A stretch of 64,000 nt of DNA from Mycobacterium sp. Lineage in GTDB: Bacteria > Actinomycetota > Actinomycetes > Mycobacteriales > Mycobacteriaceae. Under the pieces are notes generated by a model. That model ran no database searches and was not told where the DNA came from. It was given only the letters and a program-made list of their open reading frames with translations. The DNA lies in the NCBI GenBank assembly GCA_016197405.1, contig JACPVR010000030.1:80778-144777 (forward strand), given 5' to 3'. Every line of letters begins with the position of its first letter. Within the stretch, counting starts at the first letter, position 1. Below, one piece after another: positions 7,860 to 16,222 of this stretch. Both the position numbers and the translations under genes were made by a program.

Positions 7860-8921
7860 CTAACGCAGCGTCGCATCGGCCACCTCGGCGAGCACATCGC
7901 TGACATCGCCGCGACGCTGCCAGGCCCGGCGCTGCCGGGATGCGCCGTTACCGTCGCGGCCGACCCGTTCCAGCTCGGCGACGGCGTAGTCGTAGTCGCC
8001 GATCCGGCGTAGGGCCGGGGCGATCTCGGCGACGAATGCACCCAGTTCGTCGAGGGTGCGGCGGTCTTCCAGGCCGTCCCGTGCGGCACGCCAGTATTTG
8101 GCCCGCAGCAGGTGCTCGGGAATTCGAGGTTTCGGGGCGCCCTCAGCGATATCAGTCAGCGCCGTCATCACCGCAGCGCGGGACAGCACCGCGAGTAGGA
8201 CGGCGTCGGCGGCCGTCGCAGCCACATCGGCGACCCGCAGTTCCACGGTGGGGAATTTGGCCGATGGTCGCGCGTCCCAATAGACCATGCCGTCGTCGAG
8301 CACTGCGCCCATATCCTTGAATGCCTGGACGGCTTCGTCGTACTCGGCAGCCGATTCCAGATGCGGTGGTGGACCCGCGGTCGGCCAGCGGTGCCACAGG
8401 ACACTGCGCCAGCTCGCGTGGCCGCTGTCGGCGCCGCGATAGATCGCCGAGTTCGCGCTCAGGGCAAGCAGTCCCGGCAACCACGGGCGCAGCCAGGTGC
8501 AGACGGCGACGGCCGTATCCCGGTCGGGTACCGAGACGTGCACATGACACGCGGAGATCCCCTGTTCATGCGCGATCATGCCGTAGCGGTCGGCGATCTC
8601 GCGATAGCGCGGATTGTCGGTGATCGGGAAGGCCTGCGGCACGGTGGGCGGCAGTGCGACGGCGAGCAGTTGCGCACCGGATTCGGCGGCGGCCTTGGCG
8701 GCGGTCTCGCGCAGATGCCGGATCTGCTCGAGCAGGTCCTGGTGGCGGTGGGCCGGTTCGGAGGCGGTCTCGACCTGGCAGGTCGTCAACTCCAGCTGCA
8801 GGTCGACATCATGGCGAGCGGCCACCTCGGCCACTTCGGCGTTCCGGGCGATGGGCGCTCCACCGTCGGGATCGACAAGCAGGAACTCCTCTTCGATGCC
8901 GATGGTTGGGAGCTCTGTCAT
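7860..8921 (-). CDS. YbdK-type carboxylate-amine ligase (GCS2 family)
   Basis: ATP-grasp-like ligase of the glutamate-cysteine ligase 2 family, about 353 aa from ATG 8921. The N-terminus reads TIGIEEEFLLVD, the standard nucleotide/metal-binding opening. ISACHVHVSVPD and the late TVELRVADV stretch are further family signatures. YbdK proteins join an amino acid gamma-carboxylate to an amine and have weak glutamate-cysteine ligase activity; the physiological substrate is unclear. M. tuberculosis Rv0433 is the likely counterpart. An upstream ATG at 8954 is possible but adds a non-conserved leader. Not EgtA or GshA of the main thiol pathways. Confidence 0.85.
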   Translation of the reverse strand: MTELPTIGIEEEFLLVDPDGGAPIARNAEVAEVAARHDVDLQLELTTCQVETASEPAHRHQDLLEQIRHLRETAAKAAAESGAQLLAVALPPTVPQAFPITDNPRYREIADRYGMIAHEQGISACHVHVSVPDRDTAVAVCTWLRPWLPGLLALSANSAIYRGADSGHASWRSVLWHRWPTAGPPPHLESAAEYDEAVQAFKDMGAVLDDGMVYWDARPSAKFPTVELRVADVAATAADAVLLAVLSRAAVMTALTDIAEGAPKPRIPEHLLRAKYWRAARDGLEDRRTLDELGAFVAEIAPALRRIGDYDYAVAELERVGRDGNGASRQRRAWQRRGDVSDVLAEVADATLR

Positions 8922-8980
8922 GGCATGCAGAGTTACCGTTTGCTCCATCGCCAAACCCCGCCCCGCGTAGCATCGGCTCG

Positions 8981-9802
8981 GTGCACAGAGACTTCCGTTT
9001 CGGTGTCGGCACCTGGGGCGCCAAATCGCAGGACCGATTCACCGACGCCGCAAAGCGTTTCGAGGATTTCGGCTTCGATGTGCTCAACGTCGCCGACCAT
9101 TTGCCTGCCCCGGCACCGTTCCCGATATTGGCGGCGGCCGCACAGGTGACCTCGACGATCAAGCTCGGGACCTATGTGCTCAACGCGGGCTTCTACAAGC
9201 CGGCGCTGTTGGGCCGAGACGCCGCCGAGGTCGATCTGCTCAGTTCCGGACGCCTCGAACTCGGCTTGGGCGCCGGCTACGTGCGGGAAGAATTCGAGGC
9301 CGCCGAGCTGCCGTACCCGAGCGCCGGGGCACGCGTCGACCACCTCGAACACGTCACGGCGTACTTCAACGAGCATCACCCGTCGATCCCCATCATGATC
9401 GCCGGCAACGGCGACCGGGTCCTGACCATCGCCGCCCGGCGCGCGAACACCGTGGGCCTGACCGGATCCGACGTCGGCAAGGGTGTCGACGATCCGCTGG
9501 CCGAACGGGTCGCATTCGTCAAGGACGCGGCCGGTGAACGGTTCGACTCCCTGGAACTCAACATCGCGATCACTGCGTCACCGACCGATGCCTCCGGAAT
9601 GCCGGACTTGACGCTGACCCGGCGTTACGTCGGCGATATGCCCGAGGAGCAGGTGCTGGCGCTACCGGCGGTGCTGTCCGGCACGCCGCGCGATATCGCC
9701 GACAAGCTGCGCGGACTGCGCGACACCTATGGTTTGACGTCGTTCAGCGTGCAGCACCACCATGCCGAGTACTTCGCGAAAGTCATCGCCGAGCTGCGCT
9801 GA
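8981..9802 (+). CDS. LLM-class F420-dependent oxidoreductase
   Basis: Luciferase-like monooxygenase-fold oxidoreductase of 273 aa, a group that in mycobacteria mostly uses coenzyme F420. It begins HRDFRFGVGTW, followed by FGFDVLNVADHL and then RLELGLGAGYVREEFEA, the classic substrate/cofactor-loop pattern. GTG 8981 is the only sensible start because the open frame upstream lacks coding character. It is divergent from the YbdK ligase gene, and the two starts lie about 60 bases apart. The substrate cannot be told from sequence. No partner genes follow before the tRNA. Confidence 0.83.
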   Translation: MHRDFRFGVGTWGAKSQDRFTDAAKRFEDFGFDVLNVADHLPAPAPFPILAAAAQVTSTIKLGTYVLNAGFYKPALLGRDAAEVDLLSSGRLELGLGAGYVREEFEAAELPYPSAGARVDHLEHVTAYFNEHHPSIPIMIAGNGDRVLTIAARRANTVGLTGSDVGKGVDDPLAERVAFVKDAAGERFDSLELNIAITASPTDASGMPDLTLTRRYVGDMPEEQVLALPAVLSGTPRDIADKLRGLRDTYGLTSFSVQHHHAEYFAKVIAELR

Positions 9803-9923
9803 CCCGGGTGGCATCGACCAGTGCCCCGGCCGAGTGTGGACTTGCTGCCGCGTTTCCCCAGGTGGACCCGTCAACAACCCCACTCTCGGCGCAGCGGGGA
9901 CCAGGTAGACTGCGACGCGGTCC

Positions 9924-9999
9924 GCCCCCGTAGCTCAGGGGATAGAGCACGGCTCTCCTAAAGCCGGTGTCGCATGTTCGAATCATGCCGGGGGCACCA
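9924..9999 (+). tRNA. tRNA-Arg (anticodon CCT)
   Basis: Full cloverleaf with an encoded CCA. The acceptor stem GCCCCCG (9924-9930) pairs with CGGGGGC (9989-9995). D-arm GCTC/GAGC and anticodon stem CGGCT/AGCCG are intact. The loop CTCCTAA gives anticodon CCT (reads AGG), and the T-arm GCATG-TTCGAAT-CATGC (9972-9988) is perfect. tRNA genes are common integration sites, and a variable catabolic operon begins just downstream. However, no integrase or duplicated tRNA end was seen. Confidence 0.96.
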
Positions 10000-10130
10000 C
10001 ATTCTTGTATCGCGTCAGGTGATGGTGGACTTTCCGCTTCGGTTGGCCCTCGACGCGCCCTGGTAAGAGAGTCAGACGTGGCCGTGACCGGCGACAGTCC
10101 ATGCCAATCAGCGATGGCCTCAGTTTGCGG

Positions 10131-11429
10131 TCAGTAGCTGCTCAGCAGCCGGTCGAAAACCCGCACACCGAAGTCCAGCGCGCTGGTGGGAACCCGTTCG
10201 TCGACCCCATGGAACAAGGCAGCGAAGTCCAGGTCATCGGGCAGCAGCATAGGCGCGAAGCCGTAACAGTCAATCCCCAGGGGCGCAAGCCATTTCGCAT
10301 CGGTGAACGCAGTGCTGATGTACGGCAGCACGAACGCAGTCTCATCTTCGGCTCGAAGGCTGGATCCGATTGCTTCCAACAACACCGAGTCCAGCCGGGA
10401 CTCGACAGCCGCCCCGCGATAGATCTCGTCGAAGCGGACGCGATCGCCGGCGAGTCGAGCGATCTCCTCGCGGAAGCAGTCTTCGGTTCCCGGAATGAAG
10501 CGACCGTCGATGGTGGCCTCGGCGGTTGCGGGCACGACGTTGGTCTTGTACCCGGCCTGCAGCTGGGTGAGGTTGACGGTGTTACGCATACCGGCGAGCA
10601 TCATCTTCTTGAGCGGGCCAAGTCGATCGATGAGCTCCTCGGTGGTGGCGTCGGGCATGGCCAGGACAGCGCGCAGCCGCTCGAGCATCGCCGTGGTCGC
10701 CGCCGTCGGGGTGTCCTGTCCCACATGCCCGGCCACCCGCGCCAACGCCTGCACCAAGTGGTGGACAGGATTGTCCGGATTGATCATGCTGGCGTGCCCG
10801 GCACGGCCGTCGGCGACCATCCGAGTCCACCAGACACCCTTCTCGGCAGTGGCCACCAAGTACGCGCGGTGATCCTCGGAAAGAGTGTGACTGAATCCGC
10901 CCACTTCGCCGATGGCTTCGGCACAGTCGGTGAACAGGTCTGGACGTTCGTGCGTCACGTAGCCGGCCCCGGCCTGTCCACCGGCTTCCTCGTCGGCAAA
11001 GAAGGCGACCACCAGATCCCGATTCGGCTTCTGGCCGCGTCTGTGCATGGCGGTCAGGGTGTCCACCATGATCGCCACGGTGCCCTTCATGTCAACCGCG
11101 CCCCGACCCCATAGGTAGCCTTCGACCAAATCACCGCCGAAGGGGTCACGCTGCCAGTCCGCCTCGATCGCCGGCACCACGTCGAGGTGGGCATGCAGGA
11201 GAAGCGCCGGCAGTTGTCGATGTTCGCCGGGGATCCTCGCCACGATGCTGGTGCGCCCAGGTTCGGGTTCGAACCACTCCACCGCGCACCCCAGCCCCGC
11301 CAGGTGATCGGCCACCAGCTCGGCGGCGGGCCGTTCCGCACGTCCGGGGTTGGTGGTATCGATGCGCAGCAGCTGCTGGGTCAGCTGCGCGACGGTGCTG
11401 GTGGGGGTCGGGTCGGCCAGGACCGTCAT
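10131..11429 (-). CDS. M20-family amidohydrolase/peptidase
   Basis: Zinc metallohydrolase of the ArgE/DapE/CPG2 group, 432 aa, cytosolic. Metal-ligand motifs are present: HAHLDVV (H and D), GRGAVDMKG (bridging D), ADEEAGG (catalytic E and ligand E), and a C-terminal His in ALFHGVDE. The dimerisation domain lies between, as usual. It would cleave an N-acyl, carbamoyl or peptide bond next to a carboxylate. Start ATG 11429 overlaps the stop of the RidA-like gene (ATGA); the open frame continues upstream only as a shadow. Last gene of the nine-gene diiron-monooxygenase operon, so its substrate is probably a ring-opened, N-containing intermediate (inference). Confidence 0.85.
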   Translation of the reverse strand: MTVLADPTPTSTVAQLTQQLLRIDTTNPGRAERPAAELVADHLAGLGCAVEWFEPEPGRTSIVARIPGEHRQLPALLLHAHLDVVPAIEADWQRDPFGGDLVEGYLWGRGAVDMKGTVAIMVDTLTAMHRRGQKPNRDLVVAFFADEEAGGQAGAGYVTHERPDLFTDCAEAIGEVGGFSHTLSEDHRAYLVATAEKGVWWTRMVADGRAGHASMINPDNPVHHLVQALARVAGHVGQDTPTAATTAMLERLRAVLAMPDATTEELIDRLGPLKKMMLAGMRNTVNLTQLQAGYKTNVVPATAEATIDGRFIPGTEDCFREEIARLAGDRVRFDEIYRGAAVESRLDSVLLEAIGSSLRAEDETAFVLPYISTAFTDAKWLAPLGIDCYGFAPMLLPDDLDFAALFHGVDERVPTSALDFGVRVFDRLLSSY

Positions 11430-11893
11430 GAGGTGACAGTGAGTTGTCCGCTGCCGACGACCGCGATCGCTTCCACTTCGATGAGGAATCCGTCGTACAT
11501 CAGTCCGGCGACACGCACCGCAGTGCCGGCAGGCCCAGGAGTGGGTAGGTACTGCAACCGCACCTGCGTCATCTTCTCCCAGAATTCTCTGACTGCGTCG
11601 CCCTTCTCCTCGCACACGTAGTAGGTGTTCATCTTGACGACGTCGCGCCATGTCGCCCCACCCTCGGCGAGCACGCGGGTCACGGCGTCGAAGACGTTGC
11701 GCGTCTGCACTTCGATGTCGCCTTCCCCAAGGACGTTGCCGTGTTCGTCGGCGGACAGCTGGCCGCCGACGAAAAGCAAGTTGTCCACCCGCCAACCCTG
11801 GGAGAAGGGCGTGGGAATGTGCCAGTCCCAGGATCCCTTCGGCATCAGCCGTTGGCGGGAGGTGGGTGCGAGTTCATGCGCAAGTTGTGTCAT
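11426..11893 (-). CDS. RidA/YjgF-family protein
   Basis: Rid-superfamily trimer subunit of 155 aa, about 25 longer than RidA because of an N-terminal extension. Family features seen are LLFVGGQLSADEHGN, the AGGATWRDVVKMNTYY stretch, and the closing FLIEVEAIAVV. In archetypal RidA an Arg near the C-terminus (E. coli R105) grips the substrate carboxylate. Aligned by eye, that position is Gly/Thr here (GTAVRV), so enamine/imine deaminase activity is not assured. It lies between a cyclase-family hydrolase and an M20 hydrolase and is coupled to the latter by ATGA. It could process an enamine or act on a cyclic intermediate. Confidence 0.82.
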   Translation of the reverse strand: MTQLAHELAPTSRQRLMPKGSWDWHIPTPFSQGWRVDNLLFVGGQLSADEHGNVLGEGDIEVQTRNVFDAVTRVLAEGGATWRDVVKMNTYYVCEEKGDAVREFWEKMTQVRLQYLPTPGPAGTAVRVAGLMYDGFLIEVEAIAVVGSGQLTVTS

Positions 11894-11931
11894 CGTCGGC
11901 CCTTCTCAAAAGCGTGGGGTGGGAGGTGAGT

Positions 11932-12687
11932 TCAGTCCTGGAACACCGCGACCGCACGGATGGGCGAACCCGTGCCATTTCGGATGAACAGCGGGAGCCC
12001 GAAGTAGAGGAATCGTTGATTGACGACCTGGTGCAGGTTGGCCAGCCCTTCGGTATTGACGATGCCGTATTCGCCGCACACCACGTGCCCGGAGAAGTCG
12101 ATGTCGTCGGCATGGTCGATCGCGACGTTGTCGACGGCGATATTGACCACGCCCTTGTCTGCCAACCAGATCGCGGCGTCGCGGTTGAGCCCGGTGTGCT
12201 TCTCGGTGTAGGCCAGGTCGGGGTAGGTGGCGTCACCGTAACCGGTGTAGAGGATGACGGTGTCACCCTGGCGAATCTCCTGCCCGCTCGCGCTCAGCGC
12301 TGCCTCGAGGTCGGTCGGGGTGATGTAGTCGGGATAGTTCACCGACCTCAGGTCCAGGCAGATCGCTTCGCCGTAGTAGTACTCCAGCGGGGACTTGTCG
12401 ATGGTGGGGCCCTTGGGGTCGTACTCGAAGACGGCATCGGTGTGGGTGCCGGCGTGCTCACTGATCAGCAGGTTGTGCGCCTCGAACCCGAGGTGGGTGT
12501 TGTACGTGGTCTTGAACTGTTCGTGGGTCTGGTTGGTGTTGATGAAAGTCTTCTGATGGCCGAACCACATCGGCATGCCCTCGAAAATCTCGCGGGTGAG
12601 GTCGACGACGCGCACGGGGCGCTTCATGATCTCGGGTCCGAATTTCGGGTAGCTGCGCTCGGTCGTCTCGTGTTCAGTCGTAGTCAT
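11932..12687 (-). CDS. cyclase-family metal hydrolase (kynurenine formamidase/isatin hydrolase-like)
   Basis: Member of the Cyclase family (PF04199), 251 aa. It has the metal-binding signature HAGTHTD (about residues 82-88), followed by a charged FEYDPKGP loop, and a later DNVAIDHADDIDF segment. The family includes bacterial kynurenine formamidase and isatin hydrolase, Mn/Zn enzymes that hydrolyse N-formyl amides or a lactam ring. Between a transporter and RidA/M20 genes of one operon, it is the best candidate for a ring-opening or amide-hydrolysing step. About 38 bases separate it from the RidA-like gene. Confidence 0.83.
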   Translation of the reverse strand: MTTTEHETTERSYPKFGPEIMKRPVRVVDLTREIFEGMPMWFGHQKTFINTNQTHEQFKTTYNTHLGFEAHNLLISEHAGTHTDAVFEYDPKGPTIDKSPLEYYYGEAICLDLRSVNYPDYITPTDLEAALSASGQEIRQGDTVILYTGYGDATYPDLAYTEKHTGLNRDAAIWLADKGVVNIAVDNVAIDHADDIDFSGHVVCGEYGIVNTEGLANLHQVVNQRFLYFGLPLFIRNGTGSPIRAVAVFQD

Positions 12688-12735
12688 GCTTTACTCCAAT
12701 CATGTTATTTTAAAACGGATTTCGAATATCTCTGG

Positions 12736-14301
12736 TCACGTCAGGTCGGTGACAGGCATGGCGCTCGCAACCCCCATGCCTCGGTGGGAGGTGGCGCGTG
12801 CCGATTGCAGCAATCGGGCCAGTCTCTCGGTGTCGTCCTGCTCACTGACCTCGGTCGGCACGACGATGCTGCCGGGGATGAGTTTGACCAAAGCGACGTA
12901 GAGCAGACCACCGATCACTGCCGAGGAGACGAAGCTCAGGTCGACGCCGCCCAGAACGTTGGCCCACGGGCCGACGTAGAGCGTGGTGTTGACGAACATC
13001 ATCCCGATGACGGCTGCCGGGACCCACGCCAGCATGGCCGCCACGTTCCATCCGTGGGTGAACCAATACGCACCGCCGGCGACACGCGGCTGCATGTTGA
13101 AGACCTGCAGGTCCTGGCTGTAGTACCGGCCGCGGGTAAGACGGTAGCCGATGAGATTGATGACCAGCCATGGCGCGGTGACCACCAGCAGGATGATGAG
13201 GAAGGCACTGGCTGCTGCGACGAGGTCGTAGAGGAACGCCCCGACGTAGACGAGGATCGTGCCGAGCGCACCAATGAGCAGCGTGGCGGGAACACGCTTG
13301 AGCGACGGAATGATCGAGGACGCGTCCAGACCGGTTCCGTAGACACACAGAGCGCCCTGCGCGCAGGAACCCACCAAGGCAATGAGGACGATTCCGGCGA
13401 CGTAAGCAGTCGGCGAGGCGTCGACGAAACCGACTACCCAGTCCGTGACGCCCACCGGAAACGTCATGGCCACGTAGATGGCGAAGCACAGCGCCACCGC
13501 GGTGCCCACGAACATGCCGACGGCGGCGGCGGAGACCACCCGGCGGGTGGCCCACCGCTTCGCCGAGACGTAGCGCGTGTAGTCACCGACATAGGGAGAG
13601 TAGGAGATTGGCAGCGACGCGGCGGTCGTCGCGCTCAGCAACCAGGTGGCCGGGTAACTGCCGAGCAGCAGTCCGTCCGCAACGGGTGGTTGGGCACTGA
13701 ACTTCGGCAGGAGCACGACGACCCCGATCAGGAGCAGCAGACCCATGGTGGGCACGAGGATCCGGTTGGCCAGTACCACGTTGGCGTGTCCGTAGATGGC
13801 CACGACCAGGGTGGCCAGTGCGATCAGGGCATAGGCGATCGCGAGTTCGGTTTTGCCGATGGGCATTCCGAACAATTTGTTCAGCCCGGCGACGAGGGCG
13901 GTTCCCCCCGTCCACACCGTCAACGCGTAGAAGCCGACCGCGGTGAAGACTCCGACCAGGGAGCCTACGATGCGGCCGACGACCCCAAAGTGGGCGCCGC
14001 TACTGACCGCGCTGTTGGTGCCGGTGCGTGTGCTGAGCAGAGCCAGCGGAGCGAACATCGATGATCCGACGGCCAATCCGACCAGCGTAGAGGTCACCGA
14101 CCCCCACCACCCCAATCCGAACGAGACGGGAAGGTACCCCAATACGATGATGCCAAAGCACAATTGGGTGCCGAAGAAGACCGTGGTGAGCTCTCGCGGC
14201 TTCGAATGGCGTTCGGCTTCGGGGATGTAGTCGACGCCGCGGGTCTCGACGCGACCAACCGCGTCGATCCCCCCAGGGGGCAGGGGTGAATCGTTAGCCA
14301 T
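12736..14301 (-). CDS. NCS1-family nucleobase/hydantoin-type permease
   Basis: Inner-membrane Na+/H+-coupled symporter of the purine-cytosine/allantoin/hydantoin permease family, 521 aa, with about twelve hydrophobic segments. The early SSMFAPLALLSTRTGTNSA segment and the ISYSPYVGDYTRYV segment (about residues 230-245) are characteristic. NCS1 proteins import small N-heterocycles (cytosine, uracil, hydantoins, nicotinamide, pyridoxine). Its ATG overlaps the NuoF-like stop by 8 bases, tying it to the monooxygenase operon. This is the strongest sequence hint that the pathway substrate is a nitrogen heterocycle. Confidence 0.87.
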   Translation of the reverse strand: MANDSPLPPGGIDAVGRVETRGVDYIPEAERHSKPRELTTVFFGTQLCFGIIVLGYLPVSFGLGWWGSVTSTLVGLAVGSSMFAPLALLSTRTGTNSAVSSGAHFGVVGRIVGSLVGVFTAVGFYALTVWTGGTALVAGLNKLFGMPIGKTELAIAYALIALATLVVAIYGHANVVLANRILVPTMGLLLLIGVVVLLPKFSAQPPVADGLLLGSYPATWLLSATTAASLPISYSPYVGDYTRYVSAKRWATRRVVSAAAVGMFVGTAVALCFAIYVAMTFPVGVTDWVVGFVDASPTAYVAGIVLIALVGSCAQGALCVYGTGLDASSIIPSLKRVPATLLIGALGTILVYVGAFLYDLVAAASAFLIILLVVTAPWLVINLIGYRLTRGRYYSQDLQVFNMQPRVAGGAYWFTHGWNVAAMLAWVPAAVIGMMFVNTTLYVGPWANVLGGVDLSFVSSAVIGGLLYVALVKLIPGSIVVPTEVSEQDDTERLARLLQSARATSHRGMGVASAMPVTDLT

Positions 14302-15538
14302 GACGTGTTCTTCCTATCTGTGAGCTGATCAGCGGCTCGGCATGAGCGCACGTGCCGTGTTCGGTGTGGGCTGTGAAGTCGTCGGGAAACAACGAACGGG
14401 CGGATTCGACTGGCGGCGTAGGCATGTCGATCAGTGAACATTTGTGTGGCATGTCGGCGACGAATTCATCGACGACGCTGAGCTTTTGAAGCAGATCGCT
14501 GACTCCCTTCTGACGCAGGATTTGCTGCATGGTCCGGTGATATGTCTGGGTCTTCATGCGGCAGGGCGGGCATTGGCCGCACTGCTCGCGGCTGAAGAAT
14601 CCGGTGATCTCTTCGCAGATCTCGACGATGCAGGTGTCGGTCGTGAGGACCCGTACCGCGAGGCATCCTGACTGAGACCCGGCGCTGCGAATCGCCGCAT
14701 CGGAGATCGGGATATCGGCGCAGTCCGCAGAAAGGAATCGTGTCGACGGTCCGCCGGGTTGAAATGCCTTGAGGTGTCCCGATCCGGTCAAGCCACCGGC
14801 TCGTGCGAACAGGTCGGTAAATGTGTCGACGACGGGGTCGATCTCGAAGACGTCGGGGTTGGCGACGTCACCGCTGACCGTGGCCAGTCGAGTCCAGGCG
14901 GGTGGAGTTCCGCCCCAGGCGGCTCGCACGATTCGCGGGAGATTGGCAAGCGTCTCGCAGTTGGCGACCAACGTCGGCAGGCCCTCGACACCACTCTCGG
15001 TAGGGAAGGGTGGTTGTCCGGTGGGCTTACCGGCGCCGCCGTTGATGGCGTCGACGACCGCGGTTGCCTCACCGGAGACATACCGTGGATCCGCTCGCAC
15101 GATCCGCACTGCGGCGGATGAAAAGCGTTCGCCGACTTCGTTCAGGGCGCGGGTGATGCTGTCGCACTCCTGCTCGGCGGTGTCACTGAGGTAGAGGATG
15201 ACATCGCGGGCGTCGAGCGCGATCGCCGCGAGCAGCACCCCCTCGAGGACGACGTGCGGATTGCGCAGGAGCAATACTCGATCCTTACGGCTCCCCGGTT
15301 CGTCCTCGGCGGCGTTGCACACCACCACGCGCGGTCCGGCTGTAGCCAGCGCGGACTCGATCTTTCGGGCGAGTGGAAAGTGGGCGCCGCCCAGACCGGT
15401 CAGCGGCGTTGCAAGCAACGCTCGCCTGGCCCGGTCTGGCTCGGCCACTGCGTAGCGCAGGCCAAGGTAGCCGCCCCGGTCGAGATAACCGGGGTAATCC
15501 AAGTGGTGGGGCGGCAGCAGGCTCTCCGACGTCGGCAT
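14294..15538 (-). CDS. NuoF-like NADH-binding flavoprotein in the diiron monooxygenase operon
   Basis: Homologue of the 51-kDa NADH dehydrogenase subunit (NuoF/HoxF/FdsB), 414 aa from ATG 15538. It has the FMN/NADH-binding region (GLGGAHFPLARKIES, then VCNAAEDEPGSRKDR, residues about 45-85), a SLBB-like middle, and the C-terminal 4Fe-4S ligands CGQCPPC with a fourth Cys in HKCSLID. It would take hydride from NADH and pass single electrons through its Fe-S cluster. No other complex I gene is nearby. Sitting between the monooxygenase and transporter genes, it probably replaces the usual FAD/2Fe-2S reductase of diiron monooxygenases (inference). Confidence 0.83.
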   Translation of the reverse strand: MPTSESLLPPHHLDYPGYLDRGGYLGLRYAVAEPDRARRALLATPLTGLGGAHFPLARKIESALATAGPRVVVCNAAEDEPGSRKDRVLLLRNPHVVLEGVLLAAIALDARDVILYLSDTAEQECDSITRALNEVGERFSSAAVRIVRADPRYVSGEATAVVDAINGGAGKPTGQPPFPTESGVEGLPTLVANCETLANLPRIVRAAWGGTPPAWTRLATVSGDVANPDVFEIDPVVDTFTDLFARAGGLTGSGHLKAFQPGGPSTRFLSADCADIPISDAAIRSAGSQSGCLAVRVLTTDTCIVEICEEITGFFSREQCGQCPPCRMKTQTYHRTMQQILRQKGVSDLLQKLSVVDEFVADMPHKCSLIDMPTPPVESARSLFPDDFTAHTEHGTCAHAEPLISSQIGRTRHG

Positions 15539-15546
15539 AGTGGGTC

Positions 15547-15921
15547 CTAGTCCGACAGGCTCAGGTCGCCGGGCTTGAAGCCGGCATCGAGCATGTTGAA
15601 GATCTTGCGCGCCAGGAACGAACTGCTGCGGTCGATCTCCATGACCGCGTCGCCCCCTTCCGCGTGGGCGACGATGCCCCTTGCGTGGTCGGGCTCGACT
15701 TCGCTGTAGAAGGCACGACAGTGCTCGATGAGCAGATTCGGTCCCTGCTCGCACGCGGCAAAGCAGACGTAGTCGTTGACCTCTAGGTCGGATCCGGTTT
15801 CGTCGACGATCTCACGTAACCGATCACGTAGTGCCTCGGATCCTCGCATGGCACAGTCCACATTCACGCAGACGTGGATGATGCGGTCCTCGGAGCGAAC
15901 GTCCTCAAACACGGACATCAT
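15547..15921 (-). CDS. NuoE-like thioredoxin-fold [2Fe-2S] protein
   Basis: Small iron-sulfur protein of 124 aa matching the C-terminal thioredoxin-like ferredoxin half of the 24-kDa subunit NuoE. The four cluster ligands are visible as C18-x4-C23 and C53-x3-C57. The helical N-terminal domain of NuoE is missing, as in free 2Fe-2S thioredoxin-like ferredoxins. It is followed 8 bases later by the NuoF-like gene, and its start overlaps the coupling-protein gene by 17 bases. It probably shuttles electrons from the NuoF-like subunit to the diiron hydroxylase. ATG 15918 is an equally good start. Confidence 0.83.
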   Translation of the reverse strand: MMSVFEDVRSEDRIIHVCVNVDCAMRGSEALRDRLREIVDETGSDLEVNDYVCFAACEQGPNLLIEHCRAFYSEVEPDHARGIVAHAEGGDAVMEIDRSSSFLARKIFNMLDAGFKPGDLSLSD

Positions 15922-16222
15922 CTCCCGGATCCTCTGCGTTCCAACTCAATACGACTTGTTCGTCGTCCCAGCGCGTGAAGTAACCCCGGTAGGCCGATAC
16001 CACCTGATTCAGGTCGCGGCTGTCCCAGTCGCGGCCGAGGAATTCGGAGACTGCGGAGGCGTGAATGACCATGCGGTCGGGTACGTCGAGCAGCACCATG
16101 CCCGGCATGTGCACCACCGACGCGTCGGGCACATCTTGGCAGACCGCGGCGACGATAGCGTCGCATTCCTCTCCGCCCATCATTTCGATGCCGACCACCG
16201 ACCGGGTGACGTGTGCGGTCAT
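15905..16222 (-). CDS. MmoB/DmpM-family monooxygenase coupling (effector) protein
   Basis: Cofactor-less regulatory protein of 105 aa. MmoB/TmoD/DmpM-type proteins bind the hydroxylase over the diiron pocket and tune O2 activation. The sequence shows the family layout: SVVGIEMMGGEECDAIVAAV, then VVHMPGMVLLDVPDRMVIHA, then a C-terminal tail. Length is typical (about 100-140 aa). The start overlaps the end of the beta-subunit gene (ATGA). Its presence confirms that the neighbours form a bacterial multicomponent monooxygenase rather than a ribonucleotide-reductase-like enzyme. Confidence 0.84.
   Translation of the reverse strand: MTAHVTRSVVGIEMMGGEECDAIVAAVCQDVPDASVVHMPGMVLLDVPDRMVIHASAVSEFLGRDWDSRDLNQVVSAYRGYFTRWDDEQVVLSWNAEDPGDDVRV

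Noticed and set aside
12736..14064. Very long plus-strand frame (to 804 codons) over 11.6-14.1 kb
   Set aside because: Antisense shadow of RidA, cyclase and NCS1 genes; Asp/Gly/Val/His-rich without domains.
14294..15921. NuoEF-like genes as part of complex I or formate dehydrogenase
   Set aside because: No other nuo or fdh genes are present; gene overlaps tie them to the monooxygenase.
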